A stretch of DNA of 64,000 bases from Collimonas silvisoli (GTDB lineage Bacteria; Pseudomonadota; Gammaproteobacteria; Burkholderiales; Burkholderiaceae_D), in contig NZ_JAGQEG010000005.1 in assembly GCF_018305005.1 (NCBI RefSeq), positions 1 to 64,000 of the forward strand, written 5' to 3'. Positions 24,905 to 33,621 of the stretch are shown here, one piece after another. Position numbers and translations under genes: made by a program. Numbering within the stretch: position 1 is the first letter of the stretch; each line of letters opens with the position of its first letter. Below the pieces are notes generated by a model. The model worked only from the letters and a program-made list of their open reading frames with translations, had not been told where the DNA came from and did no database searches.

Positions 24905-25367
24905 GCGGTTCCAACTCCTTCTTGCCCAAGCCTCGCCGTGCGAGGCCGCCCAAGCGCGCCGACCCGCTTCTGAAATGGCGCGCGCGGCCAGTGCCCATGC
25001 ACGGTCGTGAAGACGGCCTGTCACCAGCTGCAACCTGCGGCACCTCTCATCGCTTGCAGTTCCGCCGTCCACGGAGGGCCTCCTGACCGCTTGCCCTGCG
25101 AGTCGTCAGGAGGCCCTCCGGGTCGACGGTAATCGGTGCCGGTGCCCGCCGGTGAAACAACGGGCTCCTTTTGTGCGCGGATGTGCGCCAGCAAGTACCG
25201 ACCCCAGCCACGAAACGGGTCGGGTGTGAATGCTGATGCGGCGGCAGGCCATGACGACGGCCACGCTCCTGCGCCAGCCCATGGGTGGCTTCTCTCTCTC
25301 CCACCGAAGGCACGCGCCTTCGGTGCGCTTTTCACGCCCATTGCCCCCCCAACCTGGCGAGAAGACG
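24905..25367. other. leader of the C5 methyltransferase gene with large stem-loops
   Basis: No gene is visible. A perfect 15-bp stem GGAGGGCCTCCTGAC/GTCAGGAGGCCCTCC (25073-25087 and 25105-25119) sits inside a further CCGTC/GACGG pairing. A second perfect hairpin CACCGAAGGC-ACGC-GCCTTCGGTG lies at 25302-25325, followed by CGCTTTTC. These fit a structured 5' leader with a possible attenuator. Confidence 0.5.
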
Positions 25368-26861
25368 ATGACCCAACTATCCCCCCATCACGTAGCACCC
25401 CCATTGCACTACGGCAGCGTGTGCAGCGGCATCGAAGCCGTGAGCCTCGCCTGGCAGCCCTTGGGCATGCAGCCGGTCTGGTTCTCCGAGATCGACCCCT
25501 TTCCCAGCGCCGTGCTAGCCCACCATCACCCCGCCGTCCCCAACCTGGGCGACATGACCGGCATCGCCGGCCAGGTCCGCCGCGGCACCGTGGAAGCCCC
25601 CGACATTCTGGTCGGCGGTACGCCGTGCCAAAGCTTCAGCATCGCCGGCGCTCGCCAGGGCATGGCCGATCCCCGCGGTGCACTCACCCTCAGCTACGTG
25701 GAGCTCGCCAATGCTATCGACCAAGCCCGCCTCGAAACCCGTCGCCCGTCCTCGGTCCTCGTCTGGGAAAACGTCCCCGGCGTCCTCTCAGACCGTGCCA
25801 ATGCCTTTGGCTGCCTGCTTGGCGCGCTGGCTGGGGAAAAGCACCCATTGCAGCCTGCAGGGGCGCGCTGGACGCACGCTGGTGCTGTGTATGGCCCCCA
25901 GCGGGTCATCGCCTGGCGGGTCCTGGATGCTCAATACTTCGGCATCGCCCAGCGCCGCAAGCGTGTGTTTCTTGTCGCAAGTGCTCGTGACGACCTCGAT
26001 CCCGCCGCGGTACTTTTTGAGTCGGCTGGCCTGCGCGGGGATCTTGCGCAGGGCTACGCGCCGTGGCAAATCCCTGCCGACGCTGCTGCTCCAGGCGCTC
26101 TCCGCCCAGGCAGCTGCACAGGAGGACTGAACCCAGCCTACGGCAAGGTCTCCCTGTCGTTCGGCGGCGGCAACACCAGCGGCCCGCTGGAGCGCGCCGC
26201 CTGCCTGACCGCTCGTGGCCATAAGTGCGATTTCGAGGTCGAGACCTTCGTCGCGCAATCCGTCACCGGCCATATCACCCATACCCTCGGGACCGCGAAC
26301 AACGGTAAAGGCTGCAGCGAAGACGGCACCGGCCGGGGCGTACCCATCATCAGCGCCGCCTACGCTGGCAACACCTCGGTCGCCTGGGCGCAGAACACCC
26401 GTGGCGAGCTGCGGCTCGAATCCGGCCACGGCCAGCTCACCGGCACGCTGATGTCCTCCGGCAAGGCCGGCTACGGCATTCCCGCAGTCGCCAGTGTGGC
26501 CATCCGCGGGCGTAACCACGGCACCATCGCCGAGTTGGGCGGAGACCTCTCGCCCACCCTGCGTGCCAGCAGCGGCGGCGGCGACAAGGGCCACGTCCTC
26601 ATGCCGAGTATGGAAGCGCATTTCCAGTACAGCCCCGCGCCACCACGCGAAGACGGTCAGCCCGACTGCTCAACCTGGCGCGTGCGCCGGCTCATGCCGG
26701 TGGAATGCGAGCGTCTGCAAGGCATGCCTGACAACTGGACCCTGGTGCCATACCGCGGCAAGCCCGCGGCGGACGCACCGCGCTACAAGGCCATCGGTAA
26801 TTCCATGGCTGTGCCCTGCGTGGCATGGCTGGGCAAGCGCCTGCTGCAAGCGCTGGCATGA
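25368..26861 (+). CDS. DNA (cytosine-5)-methyltransferase
   Basis: The 497-residue protein has the ordered C5 methyltransferase motifs: I (GSVCSGIEAVSLAW, about 16-29), IV (GGTPCQSFS, nucleophile Cys87), VI (WENVPGVLS), VIII (QRRKRVFLVAS) and, after a long variable recognition region, IX/X (LMPVECERLQGMPDNWTL...RYKAIGNSMAVPCVAWLG). I took the ATG at 25368 after GGCGAGAAGACG because the conserved protein begins there. No cognate endonuclease is next to it. It is therefore probably an orphan, protective enzyme that shields the incoming element from host restriction. Target sequence unknown. Confidence 0.9.
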   Translation: MTQLSPHHVAPPLHYGSVCSGIEAVSLAWQPLGMQPVWFSEIDPFPSAVLAHHHPAVPNLGDMTGIAGQVRRGTVEAPDILVGGTPCQSFSIAGARQGMADPRGALTLSYVELANAIDQARLETRRPSSVLVWENVPGVLSDRANAFGCLLGALAGEKHPLQPAGARWTHAGAVYGPQRVIAWRVLDAQYFGIAQRRKRVFLVASARDDLDPAAVLFESAGLRGDLAQGYAPWQIPADAAAPGALRPGSCTGGLNPAYGKVSLSFGGGNTSGPLERAACLTARGHKCDFEVETFVAQSVTGHITHTLGTANNGKGCSEDGTGRGVPIISAAYAGNTSVAWAQNTRGELRLESGHGQLTGTLMSSGKAGYGIPAVASVAIRGRNHGTIAELGGDLSPTLRASSGGGDKGHVLMPSMEAHFQYSPAPPREDGQPDCSTWRVRRLMPVECERLQGMPDNWTLVPYRGKPAADAPRYKAIGNSMAVPCVAWLGKRLLQALA

Positions 26862-27275
26862 CCCTGGCGGTAGGCCGAAACCTCCCAATAAGCGCCCTCG
26901 TACCGAGCACATCACGCACGCCCCGAACTCAACCGGTACGAGCACCGCGAACATCGAGCAATACCCCGCCTAAACCCTGCTGCCGCGGTGCGTGTCCTAT
27001 CGCGTAACGGAACGTCAATCCGGGGACCACCCGCATCCGATTGTTGCAGGACGCTCGGTCCGCGCGGGTTGATCCTCGCGCGGTGTGTAGCCGGCTTTGT
27101 CGGCGCCATGCCAGCAGCCAGGGTTTCCAGGCTGCCGCGGGTACTCCCGCGCGACCCGCCAGTCCGCACCGCATCGCCAGCGGACGAGCGTCTTCACGAC
27201 GCCGATGCGTTTGTCTTCCACCTGGGCATGTCCACGTCCTTCGAAACATATCCCTTCCTTCAACCGGAGAAATCC
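26862..27275. other. 414-bp leader/intergenic region
   Basis: No convincing gene is present. The stretch is GC-rich with many short complementary blocks, for example CAGCAGCCAGGG/CCAGGCTGC near 27112-27142. It ends in a ribosome site CCGGAG ahead of the small gene at 27276. It resembles the other long leaders of this module, but I could not derive one structure. Confidence 0.3.
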
Positions 27276-27527
27276 ATGACACATGCGACTCCATCACTCC
27301 CGTCTCGCGATCAACAGGTCCGGGGCGAGTCCATTGGCTATCTGGCCTTGAACTACATGGACAAGCGCTTACCCCTACAGATTTGTAGGAGTTCTGCCGG
27401 CTATTACATCGGCACCGCCGATGAGGATGGACCGGTGTCGCGCGAATCCATCGAGTACTTCCCGACGCGGCGCACCGCCGGCCTCGCCCTGGACACAGGG
27501 TGCTGGCAGCAGCGTCCCCATCCTTGA
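27276..27527 (+). CDS. small hypothetical ICE protein
   Basis: The 83-residue protein starts MTHATPSLPSRDQQVRGESIGYLALNYMDKRLPLQICRSSAGYYIGTADEDGPVSRES. I chose the ATG at 27276 behind CCGGAGAAATCC. The longer upstream frame is Arg/Ala-rich and not protein-like. The YYIGT..EDGPVSRES..YF pattern suggests a small beta-rich domain. Similar small proteins are common in accessory modules of these ICEs. Family and function are not recognised. Confidence 0.6.
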   Translation: MTHATPSLPSRDQQVRGESIGYLALNYMDKRLPLQICRSSAGYYIGTADEDGPVSRESIEYFPTRRTAGLALDTGCWQQRPHP

Positions 27528-27552
27528 TATCTCACCCATCTGGAGAAATGTC

Positions 27553-27948
27553 ATGACGCATTCTTTGCCGCAAGAAATCATCGACGAGATCGACGCAGAA
27601 CTCCGCCACGCAGAGCAAGCACCGGACGCCTTCTTCGAGGCATGGAAACGCGGCGTGATGATCGCCGGAGCCCAATGGTTCGGTGACGGCACTCGCGAGG
27701 GGCTGCAGCGCGCCGCCGACAAATGGGATCTGCGCCCCAACATGCCGATGTTCCAAAAATCCCTCGGCGTACTCAGTGGCGGCGAGCGGATTTTCCTCGC
27801 TGCAATGGCGAGTTTCTACAACGCCCACGACGGCGATGCCTTACTCCGGCGCTACGGCTTCGAAGGACTATCCGACTTAGGAAACGGCCTCGATCTGGGG
27901 CGTCGCCAGGTCATCGCCGACCTGATCCTGCATTACCACGGCTGGTAA
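27553..27948 (+). CDS. hypothetical ICE protein
   Basis: The 131-residue soluble protein starts MTHSLPQEIIDEIDAELRHAEQAPDAFFEAWKRGVMIAGAQWFGDG. The ATG is 7 bp after TGGAGA. Helical segments and a C-terminal ALLRRYGFEGLSDLGNGLDLGRRQVIADLILHYHGW are visible. It has no motif of a known enzyme. It follows the previous small gene by 25 bp and the two may be cotranscribed. It probably belongs to the ICE backbone's conserved hypotheticals. Confidence 0.65.
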   Translation: MTHSLPQEIIDEIDAELRHAEQAPDAFFEAWKRGVMIAGAQWFGDGTREGLQRAADKWDLRPNMPMFQKSLGVLSGGERIFLAAMASFYNAHDGDALLRRYGFEGLSDLGNGLDLGRRQVIADLILHYHGW

Positions 27949-28064
27949 CAGTCGATCCTTCTCGCAACCCGATGCGGTCGCTCCCAGCAGGGTCCTCATC
28001 TTCGACCGGATGCACCGTTGCTGGAAAGTCTCCCGCTGCTTGCGGAATGGCGCCTTGTCTCTTG

Positions 28065-28085
28065 AGCCCCTACGGGGGCTTCTTT
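28065..28085 (+). terminator. short GC hairpin with T-rich tail
   Basis: AGCCCC-TACG-GGGGCT is followed by TCTTT. It lies about 120 bp past the 27553 gene and 80 bp before the methyltransferase, so it may end the former or sit in the leader of the latter. Confidence 0.5.
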
Positions 28086-28164
28086 GGCTTGGCTAAACAA
28101 CAATCCGGTGATCGGGCAATCCCCCTTTCTACCGGACTTGGCGCAGGCCTTGCGGAGGTGGGCA

Positions 28165-28920
28165 ATGACTGAGCTAGCCCTCATGCATGGCGACTGCATG
28201 ACGCTCCTAAAATCCGTGCCCGATGCTTCGGTGCAGCTAATTCTGGCCGATCTTCCGTATGGCACCACGCGCAATAAGTGGGACAGCGTTTTGCCTCTTC
28301 CTGAGTTGTGGCCGCACTACTTGCGCATCTGCACGGGGGCCATTGTTCTCACCGCTCAGACACCCTTTGACAAGGTTCTTGGGTGCTCAAATCTAAAAAT
28401 GCTCCGCTATGAGTGGATTTGGGAGAAGACCAGCGCCACGGGTCATATGAACGCGCGGCGAGCACCAATGAAGGCACATGAAAACGTATTGGTCTTTTAT
28501 CGATCGATGCCGACCTATAACCCGATCAAGACATTCGGACATACAAGGAAGTCCGCCACTGCTGATCGCACGAGGCATCAGAGCAGCAACTACGGTCGCC
28601 AGGCCGGAACCAGCTCCTACGACTCAACTGAGCGCTTCCCACGCAGCGTCCTTCGCTTTGCAAGTGATAAGCAACGTGAATCAATCCACCCCACGCAGAA
28701 GCCGGTGGCGTTGATGGAGTACTTCGTAAAGACCTATTCAAATCCCGGTGACACTGTATTGGACAACTGCATGGGAAGCGGATCGACAGGCGTTGCCTGC
28801 GTACGCACTGAACGTTCCTTCGTCGGCATTGAACGTGATTGCGAAATGTTCACCAGGGCGAGGGAGCGAATCCTGCGCGTCCAGGCAGAGACCATCGCCA
28901 AAACCATGGAGCCCACCTAA
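28165..28920 (+). CDS. site-specific DNA-methyltransferase (N4/N6, DLPY type)
   Basis: The 251-residue protein is a class-beta amino-methyltransferase. The catalytic motif DLPYGTT is at residues 29-35 and the SAM-binding motif (DTVLDNCMGSGSTGVACVRTERSFVGIERD, about 193-222) follows it. HPTQKPVALMEYFVKT comes just before. It is short, as in phage and mobile-element enzymes. The start at 28165 follows GGAGGTGGGCA; the frame is open upstream without a ribosome site. No restriction partner is present. With the C5 enzyme it probably modifies the ICE against host restriction. Confidence 0.9.
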   Translation: MTELALMHGDCMTLLKSVPDASVQLILADLPYGTTRNKWDSVLPLPELWPHYLRICTGAIVLTAQTPFDKVLGCSNLKMLRYEWIWEKTSATGHMNARRAPMKAHENVLVFYRSMPTYNPIKTFGHTRKSATADRTRHQSSNYGRQAGTSSYDSTERFPRSVLRFASDKQRESIHPTQKPVALMEYFVKTYSNPGDTVLDNCMGSGSTGVACVRTERSFVGIERDCEMFTRARERILRVQAETIAKTMEPT

Positions 28921-29029
28921 TGGCCCGCGACTTCAGAACCAACCTATCCGCCAAGCGCGGGGAGGTGGGCGAGTAATGGATGTCGAGCTGACGGCCGCCT
29001 GGTATCAACAACGCAATAACGCCACCTTA

Positions 29030-29058
29030 GACGCTCCTTCGGGAGCGTCATTTATTTC
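29030..29058 (+). terminator. rho-independent terminator
   Basis: GACGCTCC-TTCG-GGAGCGTC (29030-29049) is followed by ATTTATTT. It separates the methyltransferase from the next leader. Confidence 0.85.
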
Positions 29059-29140
29059 CGCATCGGAATTCGGACGTTCATCGATACGCATTTCAACCGG
29101 AAAGCGCGGTCGACATACGTCACGCTGCGGTTATGTCTTG

Positions 29141-29303
29141 CTGGCGTAGCCAGCTGCATGCCCAGGTAGCCGAGACCTTCGAGGCTACGGCGCGATGTAT
29201 CGCGCTGGTTTTCTCTTCTTGGTGCCATTCGCACCGCTCACCCACAAGGGACGTCCTCCCTTGTGGGCCGGGACTCCCTTGGTACTTTTCAGGAGTTTCC
29301 CCG
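29141..29303 (+). ncRNA. repeated structured 5' leader, copy A (radC-motif-like)
   Basis: Ordered hairpins are GCTGGC/GCCAGC (29141-29155), then ATGCCCAGGTAGCC..GGCTACGG (29158-29190), then GCGCGA-TGTA-TCGCGC (29190-29205). A long CCCACAAGGGA/TCCCTTGTGGG hairpin (about 29240-29267) comes before the ribosome site AGGAG. Copies at 30619, 33622 and 59859 keep the middle hairpin and swap bases in the others while keeping pairing. The position, just before an ICE gene, suggests cis regulation. Confidence 0.65.
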
Positions 29304-30104
29304 ATGAATCATCAAGCCATCCGCGACCAACTGCCCCAGTTGGTGGCAGGTCATGTCCCGAGCAACACCCGTCGTTTCAAGTTTCGCATCTTCGACGGCA
29401 AACGGCAGGAGTCCCAACTGGGCTTCCACGTTGATCCCCAAGCGTTCTCGGGACGTGTAATCGCCAAGACCGACGAAGCCATCGTCGTCAAGACCGGACG
29501 CACCGAGTTCGCGGTTCTGGATCGCCACCTGACGACACCGGAGCCCGACGAAGGTGCCAACGTGCATGTCCAACCTTATGTGCGGCGCCGTTTCGACGGC
29601 CAGCGCGCCGATACACCTGAAGAACAAACCGAGTACACCGCCAACGGCACCCCGTATGTCGTCAAGCGGATGATTCTCGGCTCCGCGCCTGCGAAGCTGC
29701 CGGTTCCCGAACCACGCTGCCCGGAACTGCAGGACCTCATCCGTCAACTGGAGACGCTGCCGGCCCCCGACGGCATCCGGTGTATCACCCACCTGCTCGT
29801 AGACGCAGGCGCCCGGGACTTCGCCCTGGTCGATCCCCTGTCGAAAGACATCATCGCGACGCCACCGACGATCAGTTTCACCGTCGCCACCGCCAAGTTC
29901 ACCGGAAGAGTGAGCGTGCTCTACGAGCGCGCCGGCGATTCCTATGTCCTAGCGCTACACCAGGGCGACGTGCTGATCGAGCGGGTCGATTCGGTGTTCT
30001 TCGACTCACTCGGCGACACCCTCGCGCGTCTGATCGACGATGGCGAGTGGCGCCGCATCCACATCGACGTACTGCCGCGTGGACGCAAGCCGACCCGGCA
30101 CTGA
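29304..30104 (+). CDS. conserved ICE hypothetical protein
   Basis: The 266-residue soluble protein starts MNHQAIRDQLPQLVAGHVPSNTRRFKFRIFDGKRQESQLGFHVD behind CAGGAG. It has a beta-rich N-terminal half (SGRVIAKTDEAIVVKTGRTEFAVLDRHL) and a C-terminal half with CITHLLVDAGARDFALVDPLSKDIIATPPTISFTVATAKFTGRVSVLYER. No catalytic motif is evident. It follows leader copy A and its own terminator closes it, so it is a monocistronic unit. I recall similar proteins in other ICEs of this type, without a known role. Confidence 0.7.
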   Translation: MNHQAIRDQLPQLVAGHVPSNTRRFKFRIFDGKRQESQLGFHVDPQAFSGRVIAKTDEAIVVKTGRTEFAVLDRHLTTPEPDEGANVHVQPYVRRRFDGQRADTPEEQTEYTANGTPYVVKRMILGSAPAKLPVPEPRCPELQDLIRQLETLPAPDGIRCITHLLVDAGARDFALVDPLSKDIIATPPTISFTVATAKFTGRVSVLYERAGDSYVLALHQGDVLIERVDSVFFDSLGDTLARLIDDGEWRRIHIDVLPRGRKPTRH

Positions 30105-30130
30105 GCATCGGACTCCGCACTAACCCCACC

Positions 30131-30164
30131 CGCTTCTCGCCACTTCGGCGAGAAGCGCTTTTTT
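30131..30164 (+). terminator. rho-independent terminator
   Basis: GCTTCTCGCC-ACTTC-GGCGAGAAGC is a perfect 10-bp stem followed by GCTTTTTT. It lies 27 bp past the stop codon of the preceding gene. Confidence 0.9.
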
Positions 30165-30180
30165 CCCCAGGAGACATTCC

Positions 30181-30531
30181 ATGTTGATCTTCAAAGGCGC
30201 GGATCTGCGCCCGGTACTGCAAGAGGCCGTCGCCGGCCATGGCCGCGTCATTCTCGTCAAGGACCAGGGTGTCTACTTCCTGGCCGAGTTGGGCGAGCGC
30301 ACCGACGAGGGCCGCCAGAAACGACTGGCCTATGCGGTTGGTTGCGACCCGGACGTCGATCCCTTCGACGATTGGTGGGCACGGGCTCGCGCGGAACTTG
30401 GTGGCGACGACTTTGCCGAGTTCATCAACCCACAGGAGGATGTATTAGCACGCATCCTCGATAGCGAGGACGATCTCCAGCTCTCCGCCACCGCGACCCA
30501 CCTCTCGTTCGAAGCGGTGCCATCCAAATAG
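30181..30531 (+). CDS. DUF3085 protein
   Basis: The 116-residue protein has the DUF3085 pattern: LIFKGADLRPVLQEAVAGHGRVILVKDQGVYFLAELGE, then LAYAVGCDPDVDPFDDWWARARAELGGDDFAEFI (about 57-90). The start follows CAGGAG. It is small, acidic and cytoplasmic. DUF3085 genes occur on plasmids and ICEs among antirestriction and DNA-processing genes; no activity is known. It lies right behind a terminator. Confidence 0.8.
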   Translation: MLIFKGADLRPVLQEAVAGHGRVILVKDQGVYFLAELGERTDEGRQKRLAYAVGCDPDVDPFDDWWARARAELGGDDFAEFINPQEDVLARILDSEDDLQLSATATHLSFEAVPSK

Positions 30532-30618
30532 CGCAGGACCCAGCAGACTCGCCTAATACGGGGGCACGCCGCGTCCGATTTCTTGCTGCTCCCTTGCTCT
30601 GCCACGCTAGGCTGAAAT

Positions 30619-30838
30619 CATGTCCCGTCGACGAAGGTCGGCGACATGCCCAGGTAGCCCGGGTCATCAAGGCTACGGCACGGTTCCATCGTGCTGACCC
30701 AACCAGTTCGCTTCGGCATCCAGCGCGAACGACCGTCTAGTTATCGACGGCGATGCCTGTTCCTCAACCCACGCGGGGGTTCCACACCTCCCGTCCGGGT
30801 CGGGTGTGTCTCCGCCTTATCACCTAAGGAGATTCACC
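30619..30838 (+). ncRNA. repeated structured 5' leader, copy B (radC-motif-like)
   Basis: Hairpins in order are CATGTC/GACATG (30619-30647), GTAGCC (30654-30659)/GGCTAC (30671-30676), GCACG/CGTGC (about 30677-30693), and GGCATC/GATGCC enclosing CCGTC/GACGG (about 30714-30757). A last CACACC/GGTGTG hairpin precedes the ribosome site AAGGAG. The GCTGACCCA after the third hairpin also occurs in copy D. Confidence 0.65.
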
Positions 30839-31783
30839 ATGACCACCTCATCGAACGCCCAACCCAACGTCAAGGCCTTCTTCAACATCCATACCACAGG
30901 CATCGGCTTCCTCAAGCGCATCCGCGAGGTCAAGCCCAAAGGCAAAAAAAGCGATGCCTTCCTCGCGTGTTCAATCAGTGCGTTGAGTGGACCGGCCGAT
31001 CAACCAGTCTATCGTTACTTCGACGTGCGCGTGTCCGGTGCGAAAGCGCAGGATCTCGTCCGCAGCTACATGCGGGATGTCGAGGCGGGCCGTACCGTGC
31101 TGATCGATTTCCGACTGGGTGACCTCTGGCCGGACCTCTTCGTACGCACGACGGGCGAACATGCCGGTGAGACCGCTGTCAACTTGAAGGGTCGATTGTT
31201 GAAAGCCAGCGTGCTCGATGTGTCGGTGCTTCAGCAAATGGTCCACCACCGACTCATCACCCACGGCATCGGCTATATCAAGCGCATCTTCCCGGGGCGT
31301 GGCAATACCTCTCTGCGCCGCTGCTCCATCGCCGCCCTCAACGGCCCGACCGACGAAGCGGAGTACCGGTACTTCGATGTCAACGTCACCGATCCCTTGG
31401 TGGCCGCGCTACTCGACCAGTATGCCGACGACATCCGGGCCAAGCGCAAGGTGTTGATCAGCTTTCAGCTGGAGGACATGCAAACCGACTTCTTCACCCG
31501 TACCAAGGGCGAGGACGTAGGCGAACGGGTTCCCTTCATGAAGTCCACGCTGAGCAACATCGCTATGGTCAAGGTTGACGGCAACGAAGTCTATCGAGCG
31601 AAGCCGAAAGCGATCACCGAAGCAGTGGTTCAAGCTGCGCCGGTAACGGCATCGGAGCTGTCCGCTCCGGAGTCATCTGCTAGGCCCGACTCCTCCGCGA
31701 CCTCACCCGAGGCTGAGGTGGATGAACGCTTAGCCGAAAACGACGTCCTTGCAGATGAGCCCGTCATGGCAATGGCTGGCTAG
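30839..31783 (+). CDS. DUF3577/STY4534-family ICE protein with two repeats
   Basis: The 314-residue protein contains two copies of the DUF3577 domain. Repeat 1 (about 16-128) has HTTGIGFLKRIREV, ISALSGPADQPVYRYFDVRV and VLIDFRLGDLWPDLFVRTTGEHAGE. Repeat 2 (about 138-246) has ITHGIGYIKRIFPG, IAALNGPTDEAEYRYFDVNV and VLISFQLEDMQTDFFTRTKGEDVGE. The tail is acidic and disordered. Usual family members have one domain, so this is an internal duplication or fusion. The role is unknown; it has been annotated as a replication-associated ICE protein. It starts behind AAGGAG after leader copy B. Confidence 0.85.
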   Translation: MTTSSNAQPNVKAFFNIHTTGIGFLKRIREVKPKGKKSDAFLACSISALSGPADQPVYRYFDVRVSGAKAQDLVRSYMRDVEAGRTVLIDFRLGDLWPDLFVRTTGEHAGETAVNLKGRLLKASVLDVSVLQQMVHHRLITHGIGYIKRIFPGRGNTSLRRCSIAALNGPTDEAEYRYFDVNVTDPLVAALLDQYADDIRAKRKVLISFQLEDMQTDFFTRTKGEDVGERVPFMKSTLSNIAMVKVDGNEVYRAKPKAITEAVVQAAPVTASELSAPESSARPDSSATSPEAEVDERLAENDVLADEPVMAMAG

Positions 31784-31794
31784 TTCTGCCCTCC

Positions 31795-31822
31795 GGCCCC
31801 GTCTCGCGCGGGGCCTTTTTTT
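31795..31822 (+). terminator. rho-independent terminator
   Basis: GGCCCC-GTCTCGCGC-GGGGCC followed by seven T residues, 12 bp past the DUF3577 stop codon. Confidence 0.9.
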
Positions 31823-31890
31823 CTGCGATCGCTCGCCGCTTGGCTTTGTCGCCAGCCGCGAGTGTGCGCGTTCATCTTCAGGAGATTTCC

Positions 31891-32478
31891 ATGATCACCC
31901 TTTCTGGTCAATTAGCGATCAAGACTATCCACGGCCGCAACGGCGCCTTCAACGTCGGTCGCCTGGCAACATCCATCGGTGAGTTCGTCATCAAGAATGC
32001 CGAACTGGAGCAGTATCGCGAGGGGAAGTACGACGGCGATTTCGCCGTCGAGCGCATCTATCCGTACTCATACGCCACTGCGGGGCGCATGGTGATCGAA
32101 GTCCGGGCTCACTTGGCCGGTATGACGCTCTCGGGCGTCGATGGTCTGAGCAACGACGACGCTTCGAAATTGGCGACGCAGGAGCCCGATCCCATCGATG
32201 AAGAGACGGTCCCGAACGAGAGGCCGCAGCCCGCTGTAACGACGGCAGCGAAATCCTCGTCGACCACGCCCGATACCCCAGCGGCGTCGCCTGGCATCGA
32301 CACGGTACACAGCGCCGATGCCGAACTCTTCGGTCCGCTGTGGCCTCTTGGTGCCGTCGTCAAGCTCGACTCGACCGTCGATCGACTGACGCTGCGCCAG
32401 CAGTGCGTTCGCCTCAACGGCTTGGGGTACGAGTTTAAGCCGCTGACGCAAGAGTGGCTCCTGATCGCCACCCACTGA
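31891..32478 (+). CDS. DUF3275 protein
   Basis: The 195-residue protein matches DUF3275: MITLSGQLAIKTIHGRNGAFNVGRLATSIGEFVIKNAELEQYREGKYDGDFAVERIYPYSYATAGRMVIEVRAHL (1-76). A disordered Thr/Pro/Glu linker follows, then a C-terminal domain (GPLWPLGAVVKLDSTVDRLTLRQQCVRLNGLGYEFKPLTQEWLLI). The start follows CAGGAG. The N-terminal half looks like an OB-type or beta-barrel domain. The family is confined to ICEs and plasmids and has no known activity. Confidence 0.83.
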   Translation: MITLSGQLAIKTIHGRNGAFNVGRLATSIGEFVIKNAELEQYREGKYDGDFAVERIYPYSYATAGRMVIEVRAHLAGMTLSGVDGLSNDDASKLATQEPDPIDEETVPNERPQPAVTTAAKSSSTTPDTPAASPGIDTVHSADAELFGPLWPLGAVVKLDSTVDRLTLRQQCVRLNGLGYEFKPLTQEWLLIATH

Positions 32479-32600
32479 TCCCATCGCCGTACGCGCGGCG
32501 CTCCGACACCCGTCGTTTTCATCCTAGGCCTCCGCTCGCATACGGTTCCGAACCACCGTATGCGCGATGCCATCTCTTTCAAAGAGAACGTTAACCACAG

Positions 32601-32637
32601 CGGACCTCGCCCATCACGGGCTGGGTCCGTTTTTTTT
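32601..32637 (+). terminator. rho-independent terminator
   Basis: CGGACC/GGTCCG encloses GCCC/GGGC and is followed by eight T residues. It closes the DUF3275 unit. Confidence 0.92.
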
Positions 32638-32784
32638 GCTCGTCACCCATCTGCGGGGCAAGCGAAGATTGCGTTTCTGTCCATGTTCCGGACATTTGGC
32701 GCGGCGGCTACCGAGCGGCGCGTATGATTGCAGTGTTGTGGGTCAATTTTGTCAACTTACGGCTACTCCGCCAGCGGGTACATC

Positions 32785-33447
32785 ATGGCTGCACATAACG
32801 TCATCGAATTCGACTTGCTCAACAACGCCAAGGATTCTCTTCGCCAGGCGGTCGAATTGCTTGCGACCGAATCTATCGGCTCCAAACACGCTCGCCTAAA
32901 GCATTCCATCACGGCTTCGGCGCACTGCATTGAGTTACTCCTCAAGGAGCGACTTCGCAGAATCCATCCCGCATTCGTCTGGGAAAACGTCGACAAGTAT
33001 CCAAGCCTCGAAGCGCGAACGGTGACGGTCGACACCGCAATCGTCCGCCTCAAGTCGATCGGTAACATGGCATTTACCCAAGACGATGAGCGCACGCTCA
33101 AGTCTCTGCGGAACACGCGGAATGCGATCGAGCACTACGAATGGCGGGCATCCGAAAAAGAAGCAAAGATCATCGTCGGCAAGGCACTGAGCTTCGCATT
33201 CGCCTTCGCACATGACGAACTGCAAAGTGACCTCGCTGAAGACTTCAAAGCCGACGACATTTGGCAAATGCTTCTGGACGAGCTCTACCAGTTCGCTCAG
33301 GCCCATGGGGCAAGACTGGAAGCTCGCATGCGCGCAAAGGGCGAGTACCCCCAATGCTGCGACGAATGTAGCGAACTTACGGTTCCCATGTGGGGCGGAA
33401 GTTGCCAACTCTGCGGCCATTGGCAGTCGGTTGATGACGGCACCTAA
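32785..33447 (+). CDS. HEPN-type protein with C-terminal zinc ribbon
   Basis: The 220-residue, mostly helical protein keeps a HEPN RNase-type motif: Arg112-Asn113 to His117 in LRNTRNAIEHYEW (R-N-x3-H). It is preceded by helices such as KHSITASAHCIELLLKERLRRI. The C-terminus has four or five cysteines (191/192, 195, 207, 210) in CCDECS...CQLCGHW, a likely zinc ribbon. HEPN proteins with intact RxxxxH cut RNA in toxin-antitoxin and anti-phage systems. No MNT partner lies beside it. No clear ribosome site precedes the chosen ATG. A defence or RNA-cleaving role is inference. Confidence 0.65.
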   Translation: MAAHNVIEFDLLNNAKDSLRQAVELLATESIGSKHARLKHSITASAHCIELLLKERLRRIHPAFVWENVDKYPSLEARTVTVDTAIVRLKSIGNMAFTQDDERTLKSLRNTRNAIEHYEWRASEKEAKIIVGKALSFAFAFAHDELQSDLAEDFKADDIWQMLLDELYQFAQAHGARLEARMRAKGEYPQCCDECSELTVPMWGGSCQLCGHWQSVDDGT

Positions 33448-33621
33448 CCCGTTCTTCGAGGCGATCCGTCTATAGCGATCCGCTTACGTTTCGAACGCGG
33501 GCTGCCAGCCTTCCCGAAAGTAGTCACGCCACTGACTTGGTTCACCGCAAACAGGGGCAAGCAACGGTGCGGTTTTCCGCTCACCTGCCAGCGCCCGTGC
33601 GCGCATGCTGCGCCCATGTCT

